Source: Oleiphilus messinensis (GTDB lineage Bacteria; Pseudomonadota; Gammaproteobacteria; Pseudomonadales; Oleiphilaceae). From it: 64,000 bases of DNA. The position numbers and the translations under genes are program-made. Below are positions 17,269-28,600 of the stretch, piece by piece. Numbering within the stretch: position 1 is the first letter of the stretch; each line of letters opens with the position of its first letter. Below the pieces are notes generated by a model that was given only the letters and a program-made list of their open reading frames with translations, was not told where the DNA came from and searched no databases. The stretch lies in contig NZ_CP021425.1 in the NCBI RefSeq assembly GCF_002162375.1, positions 4,543,001 to 4,607,000 of the forward strand, read 5' to 3'.

Positions 17269-17649
17269 TTGAACGAGTCCAGTTCACACGAACAAGAACC
17301 TTCTTATGTTACATTAATTGCCGGATTTCTGATATTTTCCGGTGTTGGGCTTTTTTTCACCTGGCTGCTAACAACCGAACTTCAACACCTGATTAACTCG
17401 ATTAACACTAAATCAACCTCTTTTGAGTTTGAGAAGATGTCCCTTCTTGGCTTTGGTGTAGTAATTTCTTCGGCCAGCTTTGCCACAATAGTTGGCAAAC
17501 TCCCGACACCGAACAGAAATATGAGCGATCCAAGTTCCCGCAGTTCCCTAGCTTCACAGTCGCAGAGATCGTACTCTACAGAGGAGGTCAAAATCAGACC
17601 TCCAATCTGTCCACGACGGCTAATTTATTCGACTGCGCTCTCAACCTGA
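17269..17649 (+). CDS. small two-helix membrane protein, unrecognised
   Basis: A 126-residue frame opening at TTG 17269 with GGGGA six bases before it; no ATG lies nearby. Two hydrophobic segments (about 15-34 and 58-78) are followed by a polar, Ser/Arg-rich tail. Its last 25 bases overlap the 3' end of the convergent binding-protein gene, so the tail could be spurious. The hydropathy pattern and ribosome site support it; the non-ATG start and overlap count against it. Confidence 0.45.
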   Translation: MNESSSHEQEPSYVTLIAGFLIFSGVGLFFTWLLTTELQHLINSINTKSTSFEFEKMSLLGFGVVISSASFATIVGKLPTPNRNMSDPSSRSSLASQSQRSYSTEEVKIRPPICPRRLIYSTALST

Positions 17650-18428
17650 TACAGAAGCCCCGCTCTAGCGTTCAATTCCGAGACGATTCCGCTGTCGATC
17701 AATTGCTTTAATTGTTGGTCAAACTTGAGCTTTAGTTTGTTCAGTTCCAGAACCTTGGCAAATGCAAAATAGCCTTTGGTATCGGAAATTGCGGGCAGGA
17801 GCATTTTTACTTTTTCGGTGTAGTTGGCTTTTCCGATTGTGACTCGGGCGTTGCGTTGATTGGTTGCACAGAGTTGGGCCCTGCCAACCAGCACGAATGT
17901 CAAACACTTCTCCAGTGTTTGCAGCTGAATTGGCTTGAGTTGCGCGATTTTGGCGTCGAATGCCGCGCCATAACTCCAGCCCAGAACCACCGCAATCGAA
18001 TGAGCATCCAACGCATCAATCTTACCATTCCAGGTGATATCGGATTGACTACGTTGGTAGAAAACCATGTGATCCTGATAAAAGTGATACTGGCTGTAGT
18101 CTAGATATTGTTCCCGATCAGGAGTTTTGTAGGGACCAATTAGCACGTGGGCCATACCCTGTTTGACCATCTCTTGTGCACGTTTCCACGGATAGATCTG
18201 TATATCCGCCTGAATGTCGATACGGGTGGCGATATCTCGAATCAGATCGGCAGCAATGCCCTCAATTCGGCCATCCGCACTGCGTTCAAGTATGTAGGGA
18301 AACTGGCTACCAACAAAGTTCAATACGGGGGTCGTTTCAGCAGCCCAAACCGGCCCTAACAGCAGGAAAAGTCCGACAGCGAACAGGGTTTGCTTTACCA
18401 GTCTGCGAAAAACGCGAATCAGAGGCAT
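17625..18428 (-). CDS. periplasmic amino-acid-binding-like protein (SBP_bac_3 type)
   Basis: About 267 residues from the ATG at 18426-18428, which opens a signal peptide ending in PVWAAE; the longer frame adds 25 residues that would bury the signal. FPYILERSADGRIEGIAADLIRDI and IDIQADIQIYPWKRAQEMVK match family-3 extracellular solute-binding proteins. There is no permease or ATPase gene beside it, which is common for orphan proteins of this type in marine gammaproteobacteria. They may act in signalling rather than uptake. Confidence 0.8.
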   Translation of the reverse strand: MPLIRVFRRLVKQTLFAVGLFLLLGPVWAAETTPVLNFVGSQFPYILERSADGRIEGIAADLIRDIATRIDIQADIQIYPWKRAQEMVKQGMAHVLIGPYKTPDREQYLDYSQYHFYQDHMVFYQRSQSDITWNGKIDALDAHSIAVVLGWSYGAAFDAKIAQLKPIQLQTLEKCLTFVLVGRAQLCATNQRNARVTIGKANYTEKVKMLLPAISDTKGYFAFAKVLELNKLKLKFDQQLKQLIDSGIVSELNARAGLLYQVESAVE

Positions 18429-18631
18429 AAAGTGACTACATCCAGTTAATCTTATTTTTACTATAGCTGACCCGAGGAATATCTCGACCAAACCGGAGAG
18501 CATTCACCAAAAGTGAAACATTAGATTTTACAGTTGTTAACGTGCCAGTAACGATGCAGACAGATACAATTTGGCCCTGTTGGGAATATTCCTTTTGAGT
18601 CTAGTTTCTGTCATTTTAATTTCGAGGTGTT

Positions 18632-19267
18632 ATGAAAAAGTTACTGCTTGCGTGTGGTTTGGTTTCGGTTCTGGCATCACAAGCTCAGGCAACCCTGATT
18701 ACCAATGGTGACTTTGAAAACCTTCAACTCAGCGGCAACAGCTGGGGTGTCTTTTCATCGATCCCGGGGTGGCAGACAACACTCGGTAGTGGTATCGAAG
18801 TACAACGTAACACGATTGTCCAAGCCCAATCCGGACAACAATATGTCGAATTGGATGCTTACAACAACAGCGCGATCACACAGGGTATTGATACGCTTTT
18901 GGGAGAAACCTATCTCCTGAGTTTTTACTACATGCCTCGCACTAACAATGGCAACAATGATAATGGTCTGGGTGTATTCTGGGATAATTTCGATAAGGAC
19001 TACAGTAACTTCGACCCCAGCCATGAAGTATTCCAAATTGAGGATATCACCCATTTGCAACAGCCTAGCTGGACTCAATTCACCCTGGAGCTCACCGCAA
19101 CCAGTGATTTCATGGCATTGTCCTTTGGCGGCCAGGGTGCGAACAACTCATTGGGTGCATTTATTGATAATGTCGAGTTGACCCATGTGGTTCCTGAACC
19201 CGGAACACTGGCACTAATCGGACTGGGTATCGCAGGTATCGGGCTTTCAATGCGGAAAAAAGCGTGA
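18632..19267 (+). CDS. PEP-CTERM sorted secreted protein
   Basis: A 211-residue protein with a signal peptide (MKKLLLACGLVSVLASQAQA) and a beta-rich body beginning TLITNGDFE, which resembles carbohydrate-binding/DUF642-like surface proteins. The C-terminus is a textbook PEP-CTERM signal: VPEPGTLALIGLGIAGIGLS followed by MRKKA, i.e. motif, hydrophobic helix and basic tail. The family is cut and anchored by exosortase during export, usually in exopolysaccharide-making bacteria. The exosortase is not in this window. GAGGT precedes the ATG. The giant LEPR protein gene ends nearby on the other strand. Confidence 0.9.
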   Translation: MKKLLLACGLVSVLASQAQATLITNGDFENLQLSGNSWGVFSSIPGWQTTLGSGIEVQRNTIVQAQSGQQYVELDAYNNSAITQGIDTLLGETYLLSFYYMPRTNNGNNDNGLGVFWDNFDKDYSNFDPSHEVFQIEDITHLQQPSWTQFTLELTATSDFMALSFGGQGANNSLGAFIDNVELTHVVPEPGTLALIGLGIAGIGLSMRKKA

Positions 19268-19365
19268 GCTTCTGATTCGATGCGGTTAAGCTAATTGCTC
19301 GGGGTGATCCGAATCGCTCTTTATTTTGACTATAAAATCACACAGAGAAAATCAGCAGATTAACC

Positions 19366-19596
19366 ATGAAAGCCATCGAAATACAGATACAACAAGTGGT
19401 TGCATCACTCGAGTCCGGACAGATAACCGAAGCGGAAGCGCACAGGAAGATTGCAGAGATTACCACGGAGATACCTGAACCAGACAGACTGTCGGACACC
19501 GTTCGCAGTTACATGGAGGATGAAATCAATAAGATGGACATACCAGAAGCGGACAAGGCCAGGCTGCGCCTTGAGCTGAACAATACTCGAGGTTAG
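19366..19596 (+). CDS. small hypothetical protein, 76 residues
   Basis: The frame MKAIEIQIQQVVASLESGQI to NNTRG is acidic (Glu-rich), predicted mostly helical, with no signal or membrane segment. There is no strong ribosome site (only a weak AG-rich stretch upstream). It lies 98 bases after the PEP-CTERM gene and converges on the giant gene. Composition and length are plausible for a small cytoplasmic protein, but no family is recognised. Confidence 0.5.
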   Translation: MKAIEIQIQQVVASLESGQITEAEAHRKIAEITTEIPEPDRLSDTVRSYMEDEINKMDIPEADKARLRLELNNTRG

Positions 19597-19621
19597 TTCG
19601 AACCTGACTGAATATAATCAA

Positions 19622-19661
19622 GCCCCCTGGAATCCGGCACACACAGCCGAATCCCTGGGGC
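19622..19661. terminator. imperfect hairpin between convergent genes
   Basis: An interrupted stem (GCCCC and TGGA on the left, TCC and GGGGC on the right, with a CGGC/GCCG tip closing a 7-base loop) lies between the 76-residue gene and the giant gene end at 19680. No strong T-tract follows on either strand, so it is a weak candidate for a shared terminator. Confidence 0.35.
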
Positions 19662-19679
19662 CTGTATTTCTACTTCACA

Positions 19680-22600
19680 TTAACGTTTGATATAACTCAG
19701 CAGATCCATATCGTCCCATTCGATCACAGGCTGATCGGAACCGGTACCCGAACTCGGCGTAAACCCGCCGGTCTGACTATCAAACACCCAGGACTGATTG
19801 TTATCCGCGGCCATCTGATCAAGCAGGTCGGTGCTGCGGGTTGCAAACAGTTTCGCTTGCAAGGCATCCAGATTCCGTCCTGTCATGGGGTCACGGGTTG
19901 AGTTGTCCAGCACCGTGTTGGTACCTTCACCACCATCCAGTTCATTGACACCGGAGCCACCGTAGATCAAGTCATTGTCTGCGCCGCCATTAATGATGTC
20001 ATTCCCTTCAAGACCGAAAATCATATCCGCCCCGGCATCACCATTCACAGTATCCTGACCCGCCGATGCTGACCCGGAATGCGCCAGGTCAGCAATCGTG
20101 ACAGGCTGAATACCCAAGCGGCCAAACCGTGTTGGACTTTCGGTGTTGTACTCGACCATCAGCACACTGTTGTCCGCGATGATGCTGTCTGCCCCATTGT
20201 CACCCCACACGCGATCCGAAGCCATGCTGCCAATTGTGAAAGGAGCAAAGTTCAAACGATCAAGACTCGAATCCGATGCCACATTGCGATGATCTGCGAC
20301 AAAGTCCTGAAGCCCCTGGGTCCAGTTGTCAATGTTGGCAATATAGGCCGGATATTCAGCACTTCTCGCATTCAGCAATGGGCCGGTATTGACCGGATGA
20401 ATCGTGATACTCTCATCACTGCTCACCAGATCATCGCCATCGCCCGCCCGAATCTGATCATTGCCCGTCTGGAGCGAAATCACACGATCCAGATTCACAA
20501 CAGGGAGATTATCCAGACGTTGCGTCAGGTAACTGGATTGAGCACTATTGCTTGCAGCGGCCTGCGCGGACAAGGCATCGCTTGTTGCCGCCACACTGGC
20601 CGGGGCAAAAAGATCCGCAGGATCAGCATCCAGTCCGTAGCCGTCGATTTCATAAAGCAACTCAATCGCCCGGTCACCGACGACCCGATCCTGTCCGGAT
20701 CCAGCCTGAATCACGTCCATGCCGGCACTGACCTGGGCGCTGCCGCTGGTACTAACCTGGGCAATGGCCAACGCCGCATCCTGAACCGCAGCACGCAACT
20801 CGGTGCTATGTCCGTGCAGCATGAGCACCGTGTCTGTCAGGTCTGCATCAGCAACTGGCAAGCTTCGAGTGAAGCCATTGACAATGTGGGTCTCATCCGC
20901 AAATACGATATCATCCCCGTCTCCGGCATCAATGTTGTCACCGCCTAGTTCGGTACTGCTCTGATCGAAAGCGAGACCGGCCACCACATCAGATAAAGTA
21001 CTCATCGCGGCGATGGTGTTTTGCTCCGCTGCATCCAGCAGACTGAATCCCGATCGAACCGCAGTGGCGATACTGACATCATCCGCGTAAATCAGGTCAG
21101 CCCCTTCACCCCCGTTGAGCTGGTCATTGCCCGCCATCAAGCCGGCACTGGAACCCGCATTCAACACCACAGACGCCATCACCGAGTAAGGTGAACCGAG
21201 CGAAGTGCTCAAGGTACGACTCCCGTTCAAGGACTCCAGACCGCCCGAAGGTTCCGCAGTGATGTGATAGAGTCCAGGGTTAAAATCAGTCGCCCCCATT
21301 TCCGGTTTGATCAGCACAGGCGCATTCAGGACTGTCCCTGCAGCATCAAGATTGATACTGGAATCCGTGTCCGCACCGGAAAGCAGTCTTAACGTATTCG
21401 TAACCGCAGGTTGGGTGCTGGATGTGTTCGGTAAAATGGTCACACCGTCACCGTAGAGCTGGTCGTCGTCCGCGCCACCATCCAGTTGGTCATTACCCCG
21501 TTGACCGAACAACATATCCTGTCCGGCACCACCGGAGAGTTTGTCATTACTGCCCGAGGTCACGTCGAGGAGCAGCGCCGATGTTGTATTGCTGTCCGGG
21601 TCACGGAGCAATAACATCTGCTCTGCATCAACCAGCTGGGTTTTGGCCGTGTCAGAAAGGTTGACTGACAAGTCCAGCAGCTGCCCTGCAGTCGCCACCT
21701 CTTCCAGAACGATATCCTTGCGGCTTGAACCGTTTTCCAGCTGAGTAACAATAACCCGGCCAACATCGGCAATCAGAATATCGTTACCCGCAGCGCCGAT
21801 CAGTTCGTCCTCACCCAGGCCACCAATCAGGTCATCATCACCCGCACCACCGATAATTTTATCGTTACCGGCACCACCATCAATGACGACCGAGGTTGCC
21901 ACTTTATCAGCAAAGATCTGATCATCACCAGCACCACCGTGAATGGCCAGCGCCATCCCTGCAGGGAGTGCATCTACGGTGAAATTGTCGGAGCCGGCAC
22001 CGAGTCTGACTTCCAGCCCTTCCAGCCCGGCATAGGCGATGCTTGCCGGAATACCCTGAGCGACAAAACTCTCGCTGGAAATGCTCTGCGCCGTGAGCTT
22101 GCCGGAACCGCCGGTATCACCGCCAACAAAAATCGCGGTATCCGTACCTGATCCAGCATCCACTGATACAGATTCAATATTGGTAAAGGTGGTGCTACGT
22201 GAGTCATGGCCAACGGTATTTCCGTTGAGACGATAGTGGTTCACCGAATCCGACCCGATAAACTCGATGCGGTCATCCCCTTCGCCCAGATTGACATGTA
22301 ATTGTGCAATCTGGTCGGCATCGTAGGTCTGGGTGATCGTTTCGACTGTCGATTCATAGTGGACAATTAAACCGCCATCCCCACGCTCCTGAATCCGAAC
22401 CAGATCCGCATCCGAGGTACCGGCGATGTAAAGCTCGTCATCGTCCACAACAAAGCCACCCAGTATCGCCTGAGTCTGCCCTGCTACGGTGGCACCGTCA
22501 TCATCCGCCAGGGAAACCGATATACTGTACTGACCCGGTAAATCGTAATCATGGGTCAGCTGAATATCCGCACTGTTCAGGTTGATGGTCTCAACGACGG

Positions 22601-25600
22601 AATCGCCCCAGTCAACCGTGATGGTATGACTATCAAGGGTACCGGCGTCCAGGACTTGCCCGGTTAATTGCACGGGCTCCCCTACGGCAACCTGTCCGGC
22701 ATTGAATGCACTTGTGGTCAGATTGAGTAACTGCGGTGCACTGTTAGACACATTCACAACGGTCGGCGCGTAGGTAATCTGCTGACCCTGATCATCAATA
22801 ATCACCGTGGATTCGGTCAACGCCAACTCGGTTCGCGTGCCATCATCACGTTCCAGAACCAGCGTAACCAGATAATCGTCATTGCTGCCAGCCGGGTCAT
22901 CCTGATAAGTGTGCAGCGCCGCAAATGAGCGGTTAGCCACATCAATGCTGGCCTCCGACACCTCGCCATCGCCCCATTCAACAAACATGCGGTAGGCATC
23001 CAGATTACCGATTTGCGCGAAAGTTCCGGTCAGGTTAACCGACTCACCTTCGGTAATATCAGTCTGATCAAAAGCGTACTGATTGAATGCGATGACTTCG
23101 CTGAGAATGGAGACCTCCGTGATTGCGGCGTCGCTCATTCCCCCGTCGTCATCTTCAGCGATTGCCGTGATCGTGTAGCCAGACTGTCCACCTGCACTGT
23201 ACTGGTGGCTGGCGGTGAACGTGTCACTGACCGGATTCACCTCAGCGATTGATGTATTGCCATCTCCCCAGTCGATTGTGACCGAGTGTGTATCCAGCTC
23301 ACCGATATCTGACACGATACCGGTCAACACTGCAGTACCACCGGCCTCAATTGCGCCCTGTTCCAGATTAATACTGGTCAGAACAGGTGCCTGGTTAGAG
23401 ACCGTGACCTCTGTTGAGGTCACAGCGGTATCGCCAGCGGCATCCGTTACCGCGATACTGATGGTATAGGTATCCGATTCAGTACCGGATGGCGCATCAT
23501 CAAGGTACCGATGGGATACATCAAAGTTCTTACTGGTGCCAGTTGCACCGGTTTGTAAATCCACAGTTTGGGACTGACCATCTCCCCAGTTGATGGTCAT
23601 GCTCAGGCTCTGATTTGCCGCGACATCGGTGATCAACCCCGTAAGACGGGCCATGCCGTCTTCCAGGACGTCCGCTATCTGTACATTTTCGAGAGCAAAA
23701 TCTGCTTTGCCGACAACAACGTTGTGAGTGGTACTGTAAACCCCGTCTTCATCCACCGCGGACACTGCGATTTCAGTACTGCCATTGGCAACAAATTGAT
23801 GTACGACCTCTACGGCCTCACCGAAGTAAGTTTCACTGGTTCCATCCCCCCAGTTCACCACCCAGTAATCCACAGTATCGTCACCGGGATCGGTCGCAGA
23901 CAGTGACAGACTATAGTCCTCACCTTGCTGAATCTGCTCGGCTCCCGTCACCGACAGAATTGGCGCAACATTTGCCACCTGAACGGTGCCATAGATCTCA
24001 AGATCATCCTTGCCGGGTTCATGGATCACGGCCCGGATGCTGTAAGCGCCATTATCAGCCAGTTGTGCAGCAGGAATCGTCCACTCCGGTGACGCGGACT
24101 CAACAATATCCAGATTACCATCATTGTTAAGGTCAAAACTAAAACGGTAACCCGCTGTGTCCAGCAGCTGCCCGGTTTGGGTGCTGACAATGGATACGGT
24201 TGCCTCTTCCCCTTCCTGAGGATTTTCAGAAATGCGTAGCGCAGCAGCCGCCGGATTACTTTCTACCCGCAATAACGCCGGCTTGGACTGCACCTGCAGA
24301 TCAGCCCCCTCATAGGTGGCTTGCATGCGGATGCTGTATTGATGATCTCCCGCCTGATCGACGTCTGGCAACAGCGCTTGCAACTGCTCCCAACTGATTT
24401 CCACAGAAGCCCCCGTGGCATCGTTATAATCACCATCGCCATTAATGTCCCAGCCGATCTGACCCGGATTCGCCGGCGCATCGCCAGAGAGCATCAGACT
24501 GCTGCCTTTGCTGATGGTGTACACATCAGCAATGGACAATTGCTCAGGCAATACAGTGACATCGACAACCAGTTCCGGACTCTGCGTACCGTCAGGCAGC
24601 GTATCGCCGTCGACCGCATAGACACTGACGTTATAGTTGCCGATGTCCTGATAAGCGTGTTGTGCGGTCAAAGCACCTGCCCCCAGTATTTCAACAGGTT
24701 GGCCATCACCCCAGTCAACACGCCATTCCGTGATCAGGTCACTGCCAAAGTCATCAGCACTGAACGCAATACGATAAGTCTGCCCTACACCCAACACCGC
24801 AGGCGATTCCGAAGAGAGCGTAACCGTTGGTGGCGTGTCCGCAATCACAATCTCCGCCACCTCGACAGTCGAGAAACCGTCGCTGTTTGTGGCCATGACG
24901 CCGATCTGGTAAGTACCGGAATCATTAAGGCCAAGATCAACTAACTGCTGCCAGCTCAGGGTTACGGTATGCCCGCTAAATTCACCAAACTGACCATCGC
25001 CGTCAATATCCCAGACCGGGTCGGCGCTAAGGGTATTGGTGCTGCCCAGCGGCAAAACATCCACAGCAAAGGTCACCGTATCGCCTTCATTGATTGCATA
25101 AGGTTGCTGGATGAAGTCGATCTGAGGTGCGCCTGCGAGCTGCACGGTTACATTCTGATAATTCACCTGACCACGACCAATAACCTGGATCACGCCATTG
25201 TTCGGATCAAAGTTTTCCGGTGTGTAGTTAATTTGGTTGTCGAAAGGATCGGGATCTTCCGGATCGAACAATAGCGTGTCACTGCCTGCACCGGGCTCCT
25301 GACCATTGACCTGGAGAGTACTCGATGCCGGTATATGATCCCCGGCAACCGAAATCAAATCACTTCCGTTACCTGCCAGTACCTCGACCCGGTTATTGGC
25401 ACCGAGTGACACAAACTCAAAGCGGTCATCTTGATCACCGCCAGACAACTGCAGTTCGGCATCCGTTGAGCTGGAACGAACCTGAATCTTGTCCTGCCCG
25501 CTCCCCGTATTAACCCGCGTGTCTTGGCCGTGAGCCTGAAGGATGACATTGTCAGCATCCGCCCCGGTTTCAATGCCAAAGTTCGCAACATCCTGACCAG

Positions 25601-28600
25601 GATTGCGGGCAACGGTGATCGTGTCGTTTCCAGCCGTTGTTGTAACGTCCAACGCCTCAATGCCGGAGAACGTGGTCAAATTGGCATTGGGTTCTGGCAG
25701 TGCATTACCGGCAGACAAATCCATAAACGTCACCAAGCCTGCCTCGAAGCCCGGTTCCGACAGGGTACCGGCATAAACAAACTGGCCAGAAGGATCAACT
25801 ACCAATGTGCCCGGATTCTGCAATCCGTCCACTCCCGACACATTATTTCGAACCAGTTGGGCAAATTCGAGCTGCCCCGGATCTTTCTGCGCATTGTCCC
25901 CATTGCGGGCAAAGACAGCCACAGCATTTGCACCCGCTCCGGTTACCATCAGGTAATCACCATCTGCCGAAACGGTAACATCACTGGGTGACAACAGACC
26001 ACGGACGCCATCCTGTCCATTTTCCAGAACTTGGGCCAGCGCGAACTTGCCATTGTTATTTTCGAGTACCGCCATTGTGTTGCCGGTTTCCGACACAGCA
26101 TAAACAAAGGAACCGAATTGCTCGACGCTGGAAACCCCGGCCAGACCGCTCTGAGTGCCGCTTACCGTATCCAGAACAGACAAGTTAGTCGCAGACAGGG
26201 ACAGTACAGCATTATCCACAGGGCTCACGGCATAGACCGTGCTGCCGTCCTGACTCACCGAAATATCGGTAAAGCCGGTCATTCCATTGGGTGTGGTCAT
26301 GCCGGTCGCTGCAGTCAGTACGCCGTTCCCACCACGATTGAAGGCCTGTATGCCTTGCTCACCGGCGGCATAGACCCGGTTACCGGATTCATTCAGCGTC
26401 AGGCTGTTGATACCGTTGGCTGCCACCGAAGCGACAAAATTCAGATTGCCGTTTGAGTCACGGGAGAACACCGCGATACGATTAGCATCCGCCCCCGCGA
26501 CATAGACATGATTTCCATCCTGGCTGAGCACCACATCACTGGCCCCGGCAAGGCCCTCAACGCCATCAAGTCCGTCGACCAGCAACTGTCGTTGCGTTCC
26601 GTCCTGGGCATTGATCACAACCAGCGCATTTTGCTCGGCATTAACGCCATAAAGCGTGGCACCGGAAGCGTCAATCGCCATGCGGTCAAAGCCTTGCAAA
26701 CGATCATTCAATTCCGGACGATTGCCTTGATCTACGGTGATAAATTCAATGTCACCCACCGCCAGAGCGGTGTGATTCAAGGCATCGATTTCGCCGTCTA
26801 TGCTGGCGTTGATCTGAATATCAGTCTCGGGTACCAGCGTTGCCCAAATCTGGTTGGCACCGAGCGTCCCCATAGATTGATAGCCACTGCCACCGTACGA
26901 CGGATTATTCTCGACACCACCAATCATCAAGTCAGCCTGATAGTCCCCACTATTGCTACCTGGCAGGACAATACCTAACTCCGGATCCGGCAAATTGGCA
27001 TCGGTCAGGTTGATCATTAACACCATGTCGAAACCGGTGTAGTCCACATTATAGATTTCGGGTCCGGTATCCAGACGCACCACGGCAACCAGTGCATCAT
27101 TTCCGGGATTCTCGACCAGGCTGCGGTTATTCACCAAATCCGCTAGATCATCATAAGTGACGTTATCCAACACACCGAAAACTTCCGCCCCCCCTTTCAG
27201 GTCCGCGATGTAAGGCGTGTTTTCATTAAATTGACCGCTATCCGCAAGGAAACTGTTGTCACTTCGAACACCTGTGGTAATGGTCTGATGAGCTCCCGTA
27301 ATGGCACCCGGACGGTTTTCCGCCAGATCGGTATTGGAACCAAATATGAAACGTCCGCTACCACCATTTTGTGCATTTTTACCGCCGCTACCACCTGAGG
27401 TGTTAACCGAAACGCCAGAGGCATCTACGTTAGTACCATAAAGCTTGATTGTCCCGCCAGCACCGCCGGAACCACTCCCACCCGTACCACCAGAACCACC
27501 CGCGCCACCGGCACCACCATGACCGCCGTGGCCACCATTGCCGCCGGAGCCACCGCGAGTTCCCGCTGTACCACTTCCTGAACTCCCGTTGGTTCGTCCG
27601 GAGTTATGGTTCCCGTCAGAGCCGCCAACGGGTCCAACAGTACCAGGCCCTTTGCCGTCCCGGCCCTGACCACCAACCGCAGTCAGGTTGCCGTTGTCGA
27701 TGGTGATATCACCCAGCGCCACAAGCTCGAAGGCACCACCGCCGCCACCGCCAGTGCCACTGTCACCACCGGTCGCACCATTTCCACCACGGCCACCATC
27801 GCCACCGCGGCCACCACTACCGCCTGTGCCCCCGGCACTGGACCACCAGTAAAATGGCGCAGCACCACCACCAGCACCACCGCCACCACCGCCGCCACCG
27901 GAACCACCACCAGCACCACCGGAGCCACCCGCACCGCCTCCGCCTGAGCCACCAGCACCGCCGCCGCTACCGCCGGAGATCAGTAAACCGGAACCGTTGT
28001 TCGCGCCCGGTTTACCATGGCCACCGGAGCCACCGGATCCACCTTTAATCCCTGCTTGACCATCCCGGCCACTGCCACCAGGATCGCCGGATCCACCATT
28101 ACCCAGACTGGTCGGGCTCCCCCCGTCACCGCCACCACCATAACGACCACCACTACGGGAATCGGCACTGGAACCGCGGCTACCTGCAGTCCCCCCCGTG
28201 CCAGCACCACCACCGCTATTCTGGCCTGCGGTACCACTCCCTCCGGGTGTACCGGGGTTACCCGAACTCGTACCATTGGAGCCACTGCCCCAATTTCCGG
28301 ATCGACCATCAGAGCCACCATAATATCGATCTGGATAAGACTCACCTTTACCTCCTGAACCACCATTACTCGCACTACCGGAAGTCGAGCCACCGGAACC
28401 GCCCCCCGAACCGGATGTTCCTGTTCCCCCTGTCACTTTCGCGCCACCCTGGCCACCACCATAGCCACGGCTTTCATAGTTGGCATTCATGTTCACCCGG
28501 AAATTATCGCCGACCGAAACATCACCTGCGGCTTGTAGTGAAATACCCAGGTTCGCAGACCCGGAAACATTCACTTGCACGTTGTCCCCGATGATGAGAT

